This document shows positions 18,538 through 25,531 of a stretch of 64,000 nt of DNA, piece after piece (within the stretch, counting starts at the first letter, position 1; every line of letters starts with the position of its first letter). The stretch is from Muribaculaceae bacterium (GTDB lineage: Bacteria > Pseudomonadota > Alphaproteobacteria > Rs-D84): contig JAMPEH010000006.1 in the NCBI GenBank assembly GCA_023665245.1, positions 30,455 through 94,454 on the forward strand, given 5' to 3'. The notes under the pieces are model-generated. The model was given only the letters and a program-made list of their open reading frames with translations, was not told the DNA's origin and ran no database searches. Position numbers and translations under genes: made by a program.

Positions 18538-18918
18538 ATGAAAGTCAACAAGAAGCTGATGTTCAGCGCGTTGGGGCGCACGCTGTTCAGCCTGTATACT
18601 CCTACTGAGATCGCCAAGACGGTAGTCGATGTGATCAATGAGGAGAAGCCCGGCGTGGTCGAGCTGAATACTTCGCGGGAGAACGGCTTTGTCCTCCGGT
18701 GCAAAAAGGACGCATCCTTGACGGATGAGTACCTGTACAAGGTTCTGGCAGACGTAACTCAGGAGCTGTGCGACGAGAAGGTCGACGAAGTGACCGACCA
18801 CATGTCGGATAACTTCGATATGATCTACGACAGCGACTATGCGTCGAAGGACTACGCCAAAGAGATCTTCGAGATCTCCCACACCGGCAGGCTTCTGTAC
18901 ATCGAAGCTGATATCTAA
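18538..18918 (+). CDS. hypothetical protein, 126 residues
   Basis: Start ATG after GAAGGGG; codon choice is strongly C/G-ending, suggesting high expression. The protein is mixed alpha/beta and acidic in its second half (DEKVDEVTDHMSDNFDMIYDSDYASKD). No family recognised. It is followed at 7 bases by a strong bidirectional terminator. Confidence 0.65.
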   Translation: MKVNKKLMFSALGRTLFSLYTPTEIAKTVVDVINEEKPGVVELNTSRENGFVLRCKKDASLTDEYLYKVLADVTQELCDEKVDEVTDHMSDNFDMIYDSDYASKDYAKEIFEISHTGRLLYIEADI

Positions 18919-18920
18919 AA

Positions 18921-18953
18921 GAATACACCCAGGGGCATTGCCCCTGGGTGTTC
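18921..18953. terminator. bidirectional terminator between convergent genes
   Basis: ACACCCAGGGGC-ATT-GCCCCTGGGTGT with TTCTGTTTTT on the plus side and AGATATC-side A/T on the other. It serves the 18538 gene and the leftward operon ending at 18959. Confidence 0.85.
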
Positions 18954-18958
18954 TGTTT

Positions 18959-19750
18959 TTACTTCTCGTAATAGATGCTGTGCGCAAGGCGCTTGACGTC
19001 GGTCTCGGTATACTTAGTGATACCGAAGCAGCTGGCCATCTCGAACAGACTGTAGATCATGCACGCCCGGGCACGGATCTTCTCGCTGTTCTCGGACATC
19101 ACAGCGCCCACAGACTGCATGTTGCCGGCCTCGTTGACACTCTTGATTGCATTGGCGGTCACGTTGTTCATGATGGCGTGCATCAGAGATGTGGGGCCAC
19201 GACCATTCAGGCGATTCACCGTCTCCTCCAGCGCAGTTGCCTGGTCAGCATCCGTAGAAGCCTGAGCTTTGGCCACGTCGACGGCATCACGGATCTCAGC
19301 GGCCTTCTCGTCCTCAGCCATCAGGGCGGCCACGGTGGCATCCCGGATCTGCTTGATCTGAACGTCATTGGGGCACTTGCAGTCGAAGAGCTGATCCAGG
19401 ACAGCCTCATCCTCATCGGACAGTTCGACTTCCTGCTCGGCGGGAATCTCCATCTTCTCCTCTTTGGCGTCATCCATCTTGTCGTCGGCGATGTGCTCAG
19501 CGGTCTCGACACAGTCCTTGATGAAGCTGACGCTCTCGGACAGACGGGCCTTGGTGGTGGCGACGGTGGAGTTCGGAAGGCTCAACTCCTCGCTGAAGAA
19601 CGCCTCACAGAGTCGGGCGGCCATGGCCTTGTCCTCAGGGCTGTCGGCGCCGACAGCGCGCTCATGGATACGGCAGAATGCCTCGCTGAGGGCTTTGTTG
19701 AATACTCTCCGGTGGTACTCGAGATAACTGAGATTTTTCTGCTTGATCAT
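18959..19750 (-). CDS. hypothetical acidic helical protein
   Basis: 263 residues from the ATG at 19750, ten bases after AAGGAGG; an ATG at 19759 is only one base from the binding site and is less likely. The middle is very acidic (AKEEKMEIPAEQEVELSDEDEA) and the whole chain is helical, with a conserved-looking C-terminal MIYSLFEMASCFGI. No family recognised. It is the last gene of the operon with the 880- and 373-residue structural proteins, so it may be a chaperone or virion component of that set. Confidence 0.65.
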   Translation of the reverse strand: MIKQKNLSYLEYHRRVFNKALSEAFCRIHERAVGADSPEDKAMAARLCEAFFSEELSLPNSTVATTKARLSESVSFIKDCVETAEHIADDKMDDAKEEKMEIPAEQEVELSDEDEAVLDQLFDCKCPNDVQIKQIRDATVAALMAEDEKAAEIRDAVDVAKAQASTDADQATALEETVNRLNGRGPTSLMHAIMNNVTANAIKSVNEAGNMQSVGAVMSENSEKIRARACMIYSLFEMASCFGITKYTETDVKRLAHSIYYEK

Positions 19751-19769
19751 AATAATCATGCCTCCTTAT

Positions 19770-22412
19770 TTAAGTTTCATCAAGATCGATTTTGATGTCT
19801 GTAACATTGAGTTGCTCGGGGATATACCTTGTGACAATATCTTCACTGATGAACACCGGTCTGTTGTAGCAGAACTGCTGATAGGATGCGTCGAAGTTAT
19901 CGCAGCCCATATACTTGATCGACTTTACCGCCCGGAATGTCTCCTCGACTGCGGTGCAGATGTTCGACATGAAGACATGGTCATCCTGGATGTAGTTATC
20001 CCGGAGGTACTCGTAGATGAATTGGTAGATCTCGTCAACGGGTGCACCGAGTCCGTATACCTTGAAGTAGAAGGTCGGGTTCAGGTTGTTCAGGTACGCC
20101 GTGGTTTCCTCACCGTCAAGCGTGCGCCCGCCGGTTACGGTGATGTACTTGGACGGCCCGTAGGTGGCGATGAACTTCAGTGCAATATCGAACCCGGTAG
20201 TCAGTTTCAACAGTGAGCCGTACACGATCGTCATCTGCTTGAACTTCTCGTAGAGGGACGCGGTGTTTGCAACACCAAATTCGTACTCAAAGAACGGAAC
20301 AGCCCCAATCGAATAGTGGTAGGTGGTCTCCGTCGCTTTTGTCACGATAGTCGGCGACCGGGAGAACTTGCCGAACTCAAGCACCAGATTCACCAAGTTG
20401 TTTGGGTTGTTGTAGTAGGAGTTCATCATGATGTAACCATCGGTGAGCTCGGTGGGAATCATCATGTATGCGCTGTCGGTGCGAGGGTAGATGTTCTCAG
20501 TATCCTCCATCTTGTGGAAGAAACTCACCTGGAGCGATGCATCCTTGTAGTCGATGACGGAGTTGTAGTTGGTTTTGGTACCGATAGAATACAACCCCTC
20601 AACGATCTCCAATTTATCCTGCTCCGTGATGTAGTCAGTTGTCCGCATGGAACCAGTAAACTTAAACCGACGGGTCTTCTGGTTGTAGCTGTCGATCGAC
20701 ATCGGGAGATATGCACAGGGGCTACCATCCCTCGTAAAGAAGATGTAGCATTTCACCGCTTCGGTGTCGATGATATTACCGTCCTCATCAACCAGGAGGC
20801 TGTCGTTTTCCGTATTCAGCATCGCTTCGATTGTGAAGGTGTAGAGGTCGTTGTTAGTCGAAGCGTGAGCATTACGGTAAACGTGAATCCCCTGGGTGAT
20901 CATCTGGTACGGGTACAGGTTGTTTGCAATCTGCATTGTGAGCAGCGCGGTCTCATCGGCGCTTGTGAAGTAGTACGACACGATATTCAGATCATTGATG
21001 ATCATCATGTACGGACAGGTGAGGTAGAACGTGTCAGGCTCATTCTCATCATGAGGGCATCTGGTCACATAGTCGTGGTCAGGATTTCCGTCAACGACAT
21101 GTAGCTTGAACTTGCTGTAGGCCCGGATCAGCTTACGGTCGACCGTTTTGTCATAACGATCAAAGTCGCCCCAGTTCTGGATAGACTTAACGCCATTGAT
21201 TTCCAGCCGTTTTGTAGTAGTTGGCGCAATGCGACGATCGTCATACCGCATGAGCACATACATGTAGTAGTTGTGCTCCTGGCAGTCATTACGCTTCTTG
21301 ACCAGCTGGACATTAGCGTCAATGTCGTTGATGTACTGGATGATGTCATGCTCCGTCGTGATGTTGTCGCGACGAACCTTCTTGTCAATCAGAGCTTTCT
21401 TCACGTCAAGGAGCTCATCACCATTGCTTGCACCAACCGTATCAGACAGCATCGTTACAATGACATGCACACCGCTGTAGTTGTACGCCGCATCGCGATA
21501 GACAGAGAAGGTCGCGGTGTCGGGGCTGTTGATGGTGACCTTGGCATCCTCACCGAGGGTCTCTTTGATTTCACAACGGATGACCGCATTGGCGCCGAGA
21601 TTCAGAGCAGGGTTGTTCATAATCTTCAGAAGCCCAGATTCGTCGTCGTTATAGTACAGAGCCTTCGACGGCGTCATGGTGAGGTAGTGGTCGAGGTCTG
21701 CCTTGCGGAAGGTATCGTTCGCGGACCGCTTGTAATACACCTCAAATCCAGCAAGCCGATCCGTGTAGTCGAACGACTTCCCATCATAGGCAAATTCGAT
21801 AAGATCGACGATATGCTTCTCAGCAATGTTGTACCGGCACTGGTAAATCTGACAGATCATACCAACCAGGTCTTCACCACGGTCGTTTGCGGTCTCAAAC
21901 ATCTGGATGTAGGATTCGTAAGAGGAATGCTCCCCCGTATAGTTCGCAGCGTACAGGTATCCATTCCCGCGCCGAACCGCACGGATCAGGATATCATCCT
22001 CCAGGGAGTAGTTGATGCCGTTGTAGAGGATTGTAGAGCGCCGATCGATTGTGAATTGGATTTCGTTCCCGACTTTAACACCCTTTCGGAGGATATCCTC
22101 CTTCAACACTGCAAGCATGGCAAAACACCTGCCGGGGATGGCGCGGTTTACTCCAACGTTCCACAGCTTCGCGGTTTGGTTTACACGGATCTCGCTGTTA
22201 GAGAGTTCAGGGCAGTAGTCGTTAGCGCGCCGCTGCTCGAGGGTAATGGTGTCCTCAATCGAAGCAGACAGCGCTTCGTTGATGTATGCATAGATACTCG
22301 TGCGGTTTTTGTCCAGGGTTTCTTTCGGATAGTAGATCGGGGTTACTACGTTGACTAAGTCACGCAGGATATCCACACGATCCACGAGTTTCTTTACTGT
22401 AGATCCAGCCAT
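19770..22412 (-). CDS. large structural protein, possibly baseplate wedge
   Basis: 880 residues; start ATG after GGAGGTG. No membrane segment or enzyme motif is visible. It is Tyr/Asn/Asp-rich with many beta-forming stretches, as in large phage baseplate components. Near the C-terminus, DGEETTAYLNNLNPTFYFKV and FIYEYLRDNYIQDD are distinctive. It is co-transcribed with the 373-residue protein upstream (34-base gap) and the acidic 263-residue protein downstream. I infer a virion or baseplate role from size, composition and context, not from a recognised family. Confidence 0.6.
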   Translation of the reverse strand: MAGSTVKKLVDRVDILRDLVNVVTPIYYPKETLDKNRTSIYAYINEALSASIEDTITLEQRRANDYCPELSNSEIRVNQTAKLWNVGVNRAIPGRCFAMLAVLKEDILRKGVKVGNEIQFTIDRRSTILYNGINYSLEDDILIRAVRRGNGYLYAANYTGEHSSYESYIQMFETANDRGEDLVGMICQIYQCRYNIAEKHIVDLIEFAYDGKSFDYTDRLAGFEVYYKRSANDTFRKADLDHYLTMTPSKALYYNDDESGLLKIMNNPALNLGANAVIRCEIKETLGEDAKVTINSPDTATFSVYRDAAYNYSGVHVIVTMLSDTVGASNGDELLDVKKALIDKKVRRDNITTEHDIIQYINDIDANVQLVKKRNDCQEHNYYMYVLMRYDDRRIAPTTTKRLEINGVKSIQNWGDFDRYDKTVDRKLIRAYSKFKLHVVDGNPDHDYVTRCPHDENEPDTFYLTCPYMMIINDLNIVSYYFTSADETALLTMQIANNLYPYQMITQGIHVYRNAHASTNNDLYTFTIEAMLNTENDSLLVDEDGNIIDTEAVKCYIFFTRDGSPCAYLPMSIDSYNQKTRRFKFTGSMRTTDYITEQDKLEIVEGLYSIGTKTNYNSVIDYKDASLQVSFFHKMEDTENIYPRTDSAYMMIPTELTDGYIMMNSYYNNPNNLVNLVLEFGKFSRSPTIVTKATETTYHYSIGAVPFFEYEFGVANTASLYEKFKQMTIVYGSLLKLTTGFDIALKFIATYGPSKYITVTGGRTLDGEETTAYLNNLNPTFYFKVYGLGAPVDEIYQFIYEYLRDNYIQDDHVFMSNICTAVEETFRAVKSIKYMGCDNFDASYQQFCYNRPVFISEDIVTRYIPEQLNVTDIKIDLDET

Positions 22413-22445
22413 AGCTAATCGTCACCTCCATGTATAGATTTCTCG

Positions 22446-23567
22446 TTAAGCCGAGATGTACTGGAGATGATAAGATACATCTCCGTTGGTCACCTGTCTT
22501 TGGACGATAGGCCGAATTGCGAAAGAGTTACCAAGCCCAAACGGGCGTTCGTAGCTGTCGGGTCTGGCTAAACTTCCCCATGTCACATTGGTGCCATTGA
22601 ACTTCGGAGTCGACTGACCGGTTGCGCCGCGGTTAAAGTATAGGACTGCACCGTAATAACTCGAAGCTGACAGCATATTGATATCGAACAGCACATCAGG
22701 GTCGCACGGATCAGACTTGACACCGTAGTCGAACTCAACTGAGAGTTTGTCCTCAAGGATAGGAGCGTCGTTGTAGCTGAAGATCGAGAACGGGGATACC
22801 TTTGGGAACACACCAGTAAGCTTTTCCCAGTAGTACAGTCGGCTCATGCCCATATCGGTGACGAAGTAGTACAAGGACCCACCGTAGTCGAGGATGCCGT
22901 TCTTTTGACTCGTATCCGACGGTTCAATCGAATCGTTCTTCGACACAATCCAGATATACGATGCCCATAGATGCACGGTCTTCAGAATACTGTTGTAACG
23001 GTCATTGCGGAAGTCGAGACTGATAGACCCGCCGATCTTATGTTCTTCGGAATGCTTGCCGTACTTAATCACATGCCCGTAGTACGTCTGGGCTTTCTCA
23101 ACAGTTTTAAGGGACACGTCCTGAACGCTGTAGCTTGTCGCCCTGGTCGTGAAGATCGGCATGTACGGACTGGTATTGAATTCACTGAGCATGTGAAGCA
23201 ACCTCTTGCCGTACTGGTCGTTCACAAATGTGGCAGTCATGGGGTTCGAGAGCATTGCGTTATAGTTCGCACGAGCTGTGCCACCGGATCGACCATAGAC
23301 GTCTACATAGAGGCTCGGTCTGGTAAGGATGATATGCCCGACAAGGGGAACAGGCATACCGGCATAATCGGGAAGGCGGGAGATGTCGAAGTATGAGATA
23401 AGATCATCAAACGTGGCATACGGCATGCCATACCGAATATTCTTCGACTTCATCACGGCATCGAAGTCGAGGGTAGATTCAGCCCGAGAGGCCATAAGGT
23501 CGGTATACTGCTTCATAATCCCAGCAACAGCAGACCTGCTAATGTCTGCCGCTTTTTTAACAGCCAT
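22446..23567 (-). CDS. structural protein, possibly tail or neck
   Basis: 373 residues; ATG after AGAGGTG. The sequence is Tyr/Ser-rich, with a beta-type segment (DKLSVEFDYGVKSDPCDP) like the end segments of phage tail proteins. No catalytic motif or membrane helix. First gene of the leftward operon running to 18959, behind a clear promoter element at 23609-23624. A virion role is inferred from context. Confidence 0.6.
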   Translation of the reverse strand: MAVKKAADISRSAVAGIMKQYTDLMASRAESTLDFDAVMKSKNIRYGMPYATFDDLISYFDISRLPDYAGMPVPLVGHIILTRPSLYVDVYGRSGGTARANYNAMLSNPMTATFVNDQYGKRLLHMLSEFNTSPYMPIFTTRATSYSVQDVSLKTVEKAQTYYGHVIKYGKHSEEHKIGGSISLDFRNDRYNSILKTVHLWASYIWIVSKNDSIEPSDTSQKNGILDYGGSLYYFVTDMGMSRLYYWEKLTGVFPKVSPFSIFSYNDAPILEDKLSVEFDYGVKSDPCDPDVLFDINMLSASSYYGAVLYFNRGATGQSTPKFNGTNVTWGSLARPDSYERPFGLGNSFAIRPIVQRQVTNGDVSYHLQYISA

Positions 23568-23608
23568 ATCGGTTCACCTCTTTTCCATAGTTACGTGATA
23601 TATTTCGG

Positions 23609-23624
23609 CATTATAACGATGTTC
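23609..23624 (-). promoter_or_regulatory. GAACA-N4-TATAATG promoter element
   Basis: Minus strand: GAACA, TCGT, TATAATG, 42 bases before the ATG at 23567. Nearly identical to the elements at 40526-40541 and 53800-53815. Confidence 0.7.
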
Positions 23625-23664
23625 GACCTAATATAAATAGGTGGTTATTTTCTGATTTGGATCT

Positions 23665-23679
23665 GTACACCACTATACT
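23665..23679 (+). promoter_or_regulatory. TACA-N4-TATACT promoter element
   Basis: GTACA, CCAC, TATACT, 22 bases before the ATG at 23701. Together with the minus-strand element at 23609-23624 it makes a divergent promoter pair. Confidence 0.55.
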
Positions 23680-23700
23680 ATTGAATATGGAGGGTTGATC

Positions 23701-24303
23701 ATGACTATCGAACTGATCATCGCAATTTTTGCGCTGCTTGTGGCGCTGGCATCCTTTCGGAGGATGAACGGCGGTATCTTGACAAGAATCGAAATCAAGC
23801 ACCAGATTCAGAAAGGGCGCATTGAAATCTCTGATTATGACCCCAAGCGACTTAATCCTAACAGCTATAACATCTCGGTGGGAGACCAGGTCACGGTCTA
23901 CCGCAATATTACCAGGATCGATCTCCACGACAAGGAGTCGTTCTCTGAAACCGAGACGTATCAGATCCCTGAGACCGGGTTCGTCTTGCGGCCTGGGACA
24001 GTATATCTTATCCCGACTAAGGAGCGCATTGGGTCTGACCACTATGAATTCATCATTACCGGGAGATCGTCCTTCGGTCGCCTCGGCTGTAGCGTCCACC
24101 AGGAGGCTGGGTTTGGTGATATTGGGTTCCACGGGAATCTTACCATGCAGCTCATGGCCACGTATCCCACCGTGATCTATCCTGGTGATACGATCGCCCA
24201 GATCTATTTCCTCACGCCGCACGGTCTCATCGACAAGCTGTACGACGGTCGATATCAGGAATCCAAGGGAGCCGTACCCAGCAGATTTCGGGACGAGATC
24301 TAA
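23701..24303 (+). CDS. membrane-anchored dCTP deaminase-like protein, catalytic Glu replaced
   Basis: 200 residues; ATG after GGAGGG with six-base spacing. Residues 3-22 (IELIIAIFALLVALASFRRM) form a hydrophobic helix with a basic flank, unusual for this family. The rest aligns with dCTP deaminase: GRSSFGRLGCSVH (Ser/Arg of the active site kept), a GDIGFHGN turn and the C-terminal GAVPSRF closing tail. In E. coli Dcd the catalytic Glu lies in VLEF; here the same place reads TMQL, a Glu-to-Gln change. Dcd makes dUTP from dCTP. With this change deaminase activity would be expected to be lost or altered, so a binding or regulatory role at the membrane is possible. Fold call firm; activity uncertain. 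Confidence 0.82.
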   Translation: MTIELIIAIFALLVALASFRRMNGGILTRIEIKHQIQKGRIEISDYDPKRLNPNSYNISVGDQVTVYRNITRIDLHDKESFSETETYQIPETGFVLRPGTVYLIPTKERIGSDHYEFIITGRSSFGRLGCSVHQEAGFGDIGFHGNLTMQLMATYPTVIYPGDTIAQIYFLTPHGLIDKLYDGRYQESKGAVPSRFRDEI

Positions 24304-24318
24304 GTACATATTATAAAT
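24304..24318 (+). promoter_or_regulatory. TACA-N3-TATAAA promoter element
   Basis: GTACATATTATAAATG directly follows the stop of the deaminase-like gene. The same 15 bases (TACATATTATAAATG) occur on the minus strand at 49423-49437. It could drive the gene at 24428, with a leader of about 100 bases. Confidence 0.5.
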
Positions 24319-24427
24319 GCAGTGGAAGGAGTTGAATATCACTAATTGGTTGCCCGTTTGCACCAGGTACACGGAAGAGAACGAGATCAAGAATATCGGT
24401 GCAATCAATTAGGAGGTAGTAACAACT

Positions 24428-24895
24428 ATGGACAAGAACACACAACTGTACGGACGAGACGCAGACGGATTCATGGAACTGATTCCGAGAGTTAAGAACG
24501 TGACAGGATGCTCCATCCACCAAGGAGACGACTCCGCCGAGTACTGGAAGAACCGGTGCTTACATGCTGAGAGCAAGTGCGATAAACTCAAGAAACAGAT
24601 TAACCGGACATACGGTGCCACACGGACGCCTGAGCCGGCTGATGCCAGTCTGTCAAGACTTGAAGCAATGCTCGACCAGATGGAGGCCGAGCGTGAGTTA
24701 GCAAGTATTGATGATCCCCCGATGTCTGCTGGGGTCGGACTGTCTTTTGGTCCAGGAAGAGACCCGAAGCTATATCGGGTGTCTGATGGTGCCGATCTTG
24801 AGGATCTTCCCAAAGAGCACTTTGTTGGCGGAGAGATCGAAATACAACCCGGTCGCGGATTCCATATCGGATTCCACTGGCGTCGGAAGAAATAG
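24428..24895 (+). CDS. hypothetical protein with RDADGF motif
   Basis: 155 residues; ATG 13 bases after GGAGG. The N-terminus (GRDADGFMELIPR) shares RDADGF and the following hydrophobic/Pro pattern with the 406-residue protein at 38363 (DRDADGFLVLRPT). A short coiled-coil-like stretch follows (SKCDKLKKQINRT, SRLEAMLDQMEAERE), then a Gly/Pro-rich end. No family recognised. The shared motif suggests a common partner or targeting signal. Confidence 0.65.
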   Translation: MDKNTQLYGRDADGFMELIPRVKNVTGCSIHQGDDSAEYWKNRCLHAESKCDKLKKQINRTYGATRTPEPADASLSRLEAMLDQMEAERELASIDDPPMSAGVGLSFGPGRDPKLYRVSDGADLEDLPKEHFVGGEIEIQPGRGFHIGFHWRRKK

Positions 24896-24900
24896 AGAGA

Positions 24901-24933
24901 AAGAACGGGGCCTTCGGGTCCCGTTCTTTTTCC
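24901..24933 (+). terminator. rho-independent terminator
   Basis: AAGAACGGGGCC-TTCG-GGTCCCGTTCTTTTTCC: stable stem with a TTCG tetraloop and a T-run, six bases after the stop. Confidence 0.92.
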
Positions 24934-24951
24934 GTATTCTGCGATGGGCTG

Positions 24952-24967
24952 TCTACATATTATACAT
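24952..24967 (+). promoter_or_regulatory. TACA-N3-TATACA promoter element
   Basis: CTACATATTATACATG, nearly identical to 24304-24318 and to the minus-strand copy at 49423-49437; 45 bases before the ATG at 25012. Confidence 0.5.
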
Positions 24968-25011
24968 GTAGAGACCCAAAAGATAAAGACATCCATAGGA
25001 GGTAAAGAAAA

Positions 25012-25380
25012 ATGGATAACGTTGAAAAGATGCGTGCGTATATGGATACGATTATGCACCGCAAGACGGCGACCTACCGCCACGGGAAGCTGGACTTCAG
25101 CAAGGGCGAAGGCGGAAACAACCACATCTTCATGTACGACGAGACCGGCAACGAGATTGGCTACATCTGGTTCGACACCCATGCCGGCACCGGGTGGCCC
25201 ACCAAGTCCGACCAGATCCTCGGGTTCTGCGGCACCGGTGTGCTCTCTTGCAACGGCTCGTTCCGCAACATCGCAACCTCGATGTTCCCGAAGAAGTGGG
25301 CTGAGTGCTCCTACCGGATGGACTTCACCGTCGACATGTTTGTGCGGTACTGGGAGATGATCCTGAGCCGCATCCGCTGA
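25012..25380 (+). CDS. hypothetical small protein, probably highly expressed
   Basis: 122 residues; ATG after AGGAGG. Codons are almost all C/G-ending. Compact alpha/beta sequence with many aromatic residues (HIFMYDETGNEIGYIWFD, FCGTGVLSCNGSF). No family recognised. It is a monocistronic unit with its own promoter and terminator, which, with the codon bias, suggests strong expression. Confidence 0.65.
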   Translation: MDNVEKMRAYMDTIMHRKTATYRHGKLDFSKGEGGNNHIFMYDETGNEIGYIWFDTHAGTGWPTKSDQILGFCGTGVLSCNGSFRNIATSMFPKKWAECSYRMDFTVDMFVRYWEMILSRIR

Positions 25381-25388
25381 GAGCGGGG

Positions 25389-25423
25389 AAAAAGAAACGG
25401 CAATTCCCGGGCCGTTTCTTTTT
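25389..25423 (+). terminator. rho-independent terminator
   Basis: AAAAAGAAACGGC pairs with GCCGTTTCTTTTT, loop AATTCCCGG; A-tract before and T-tract after the stem. Confidence 0.9.
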
Positions 25424-25457
25424 CTCCATTGTTAAGGAATTCTGAATCTATTCGTAA

Positions 25458-25474
25458 GAACAATACCTATAATG
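25458..25474 (+). promoter_or_regulatory. GAACA-N5-TATAATG promoter element
   Basis: GAACA, ATACC, TATAATG, 58 bases before the start at 25532. Only copy with a five-base gap. The expected start region downstream contains TTACCGTAACATG. Confidence 0.6.
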
Positions 25475-25531
25475 TATATGGGACGTTACCGTAACATGTG
25501 CGTTAATCCAACAGAAAGGAGAGATGTACTG

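Noticed and set aside
24325..24408. TTG-started 26-codon leader frame upstream of the 24428 gene
   Set aside because: The TTG directly abuts GGAAGGAG with no spacing, so initiation is unlikely; no other sign of coding.
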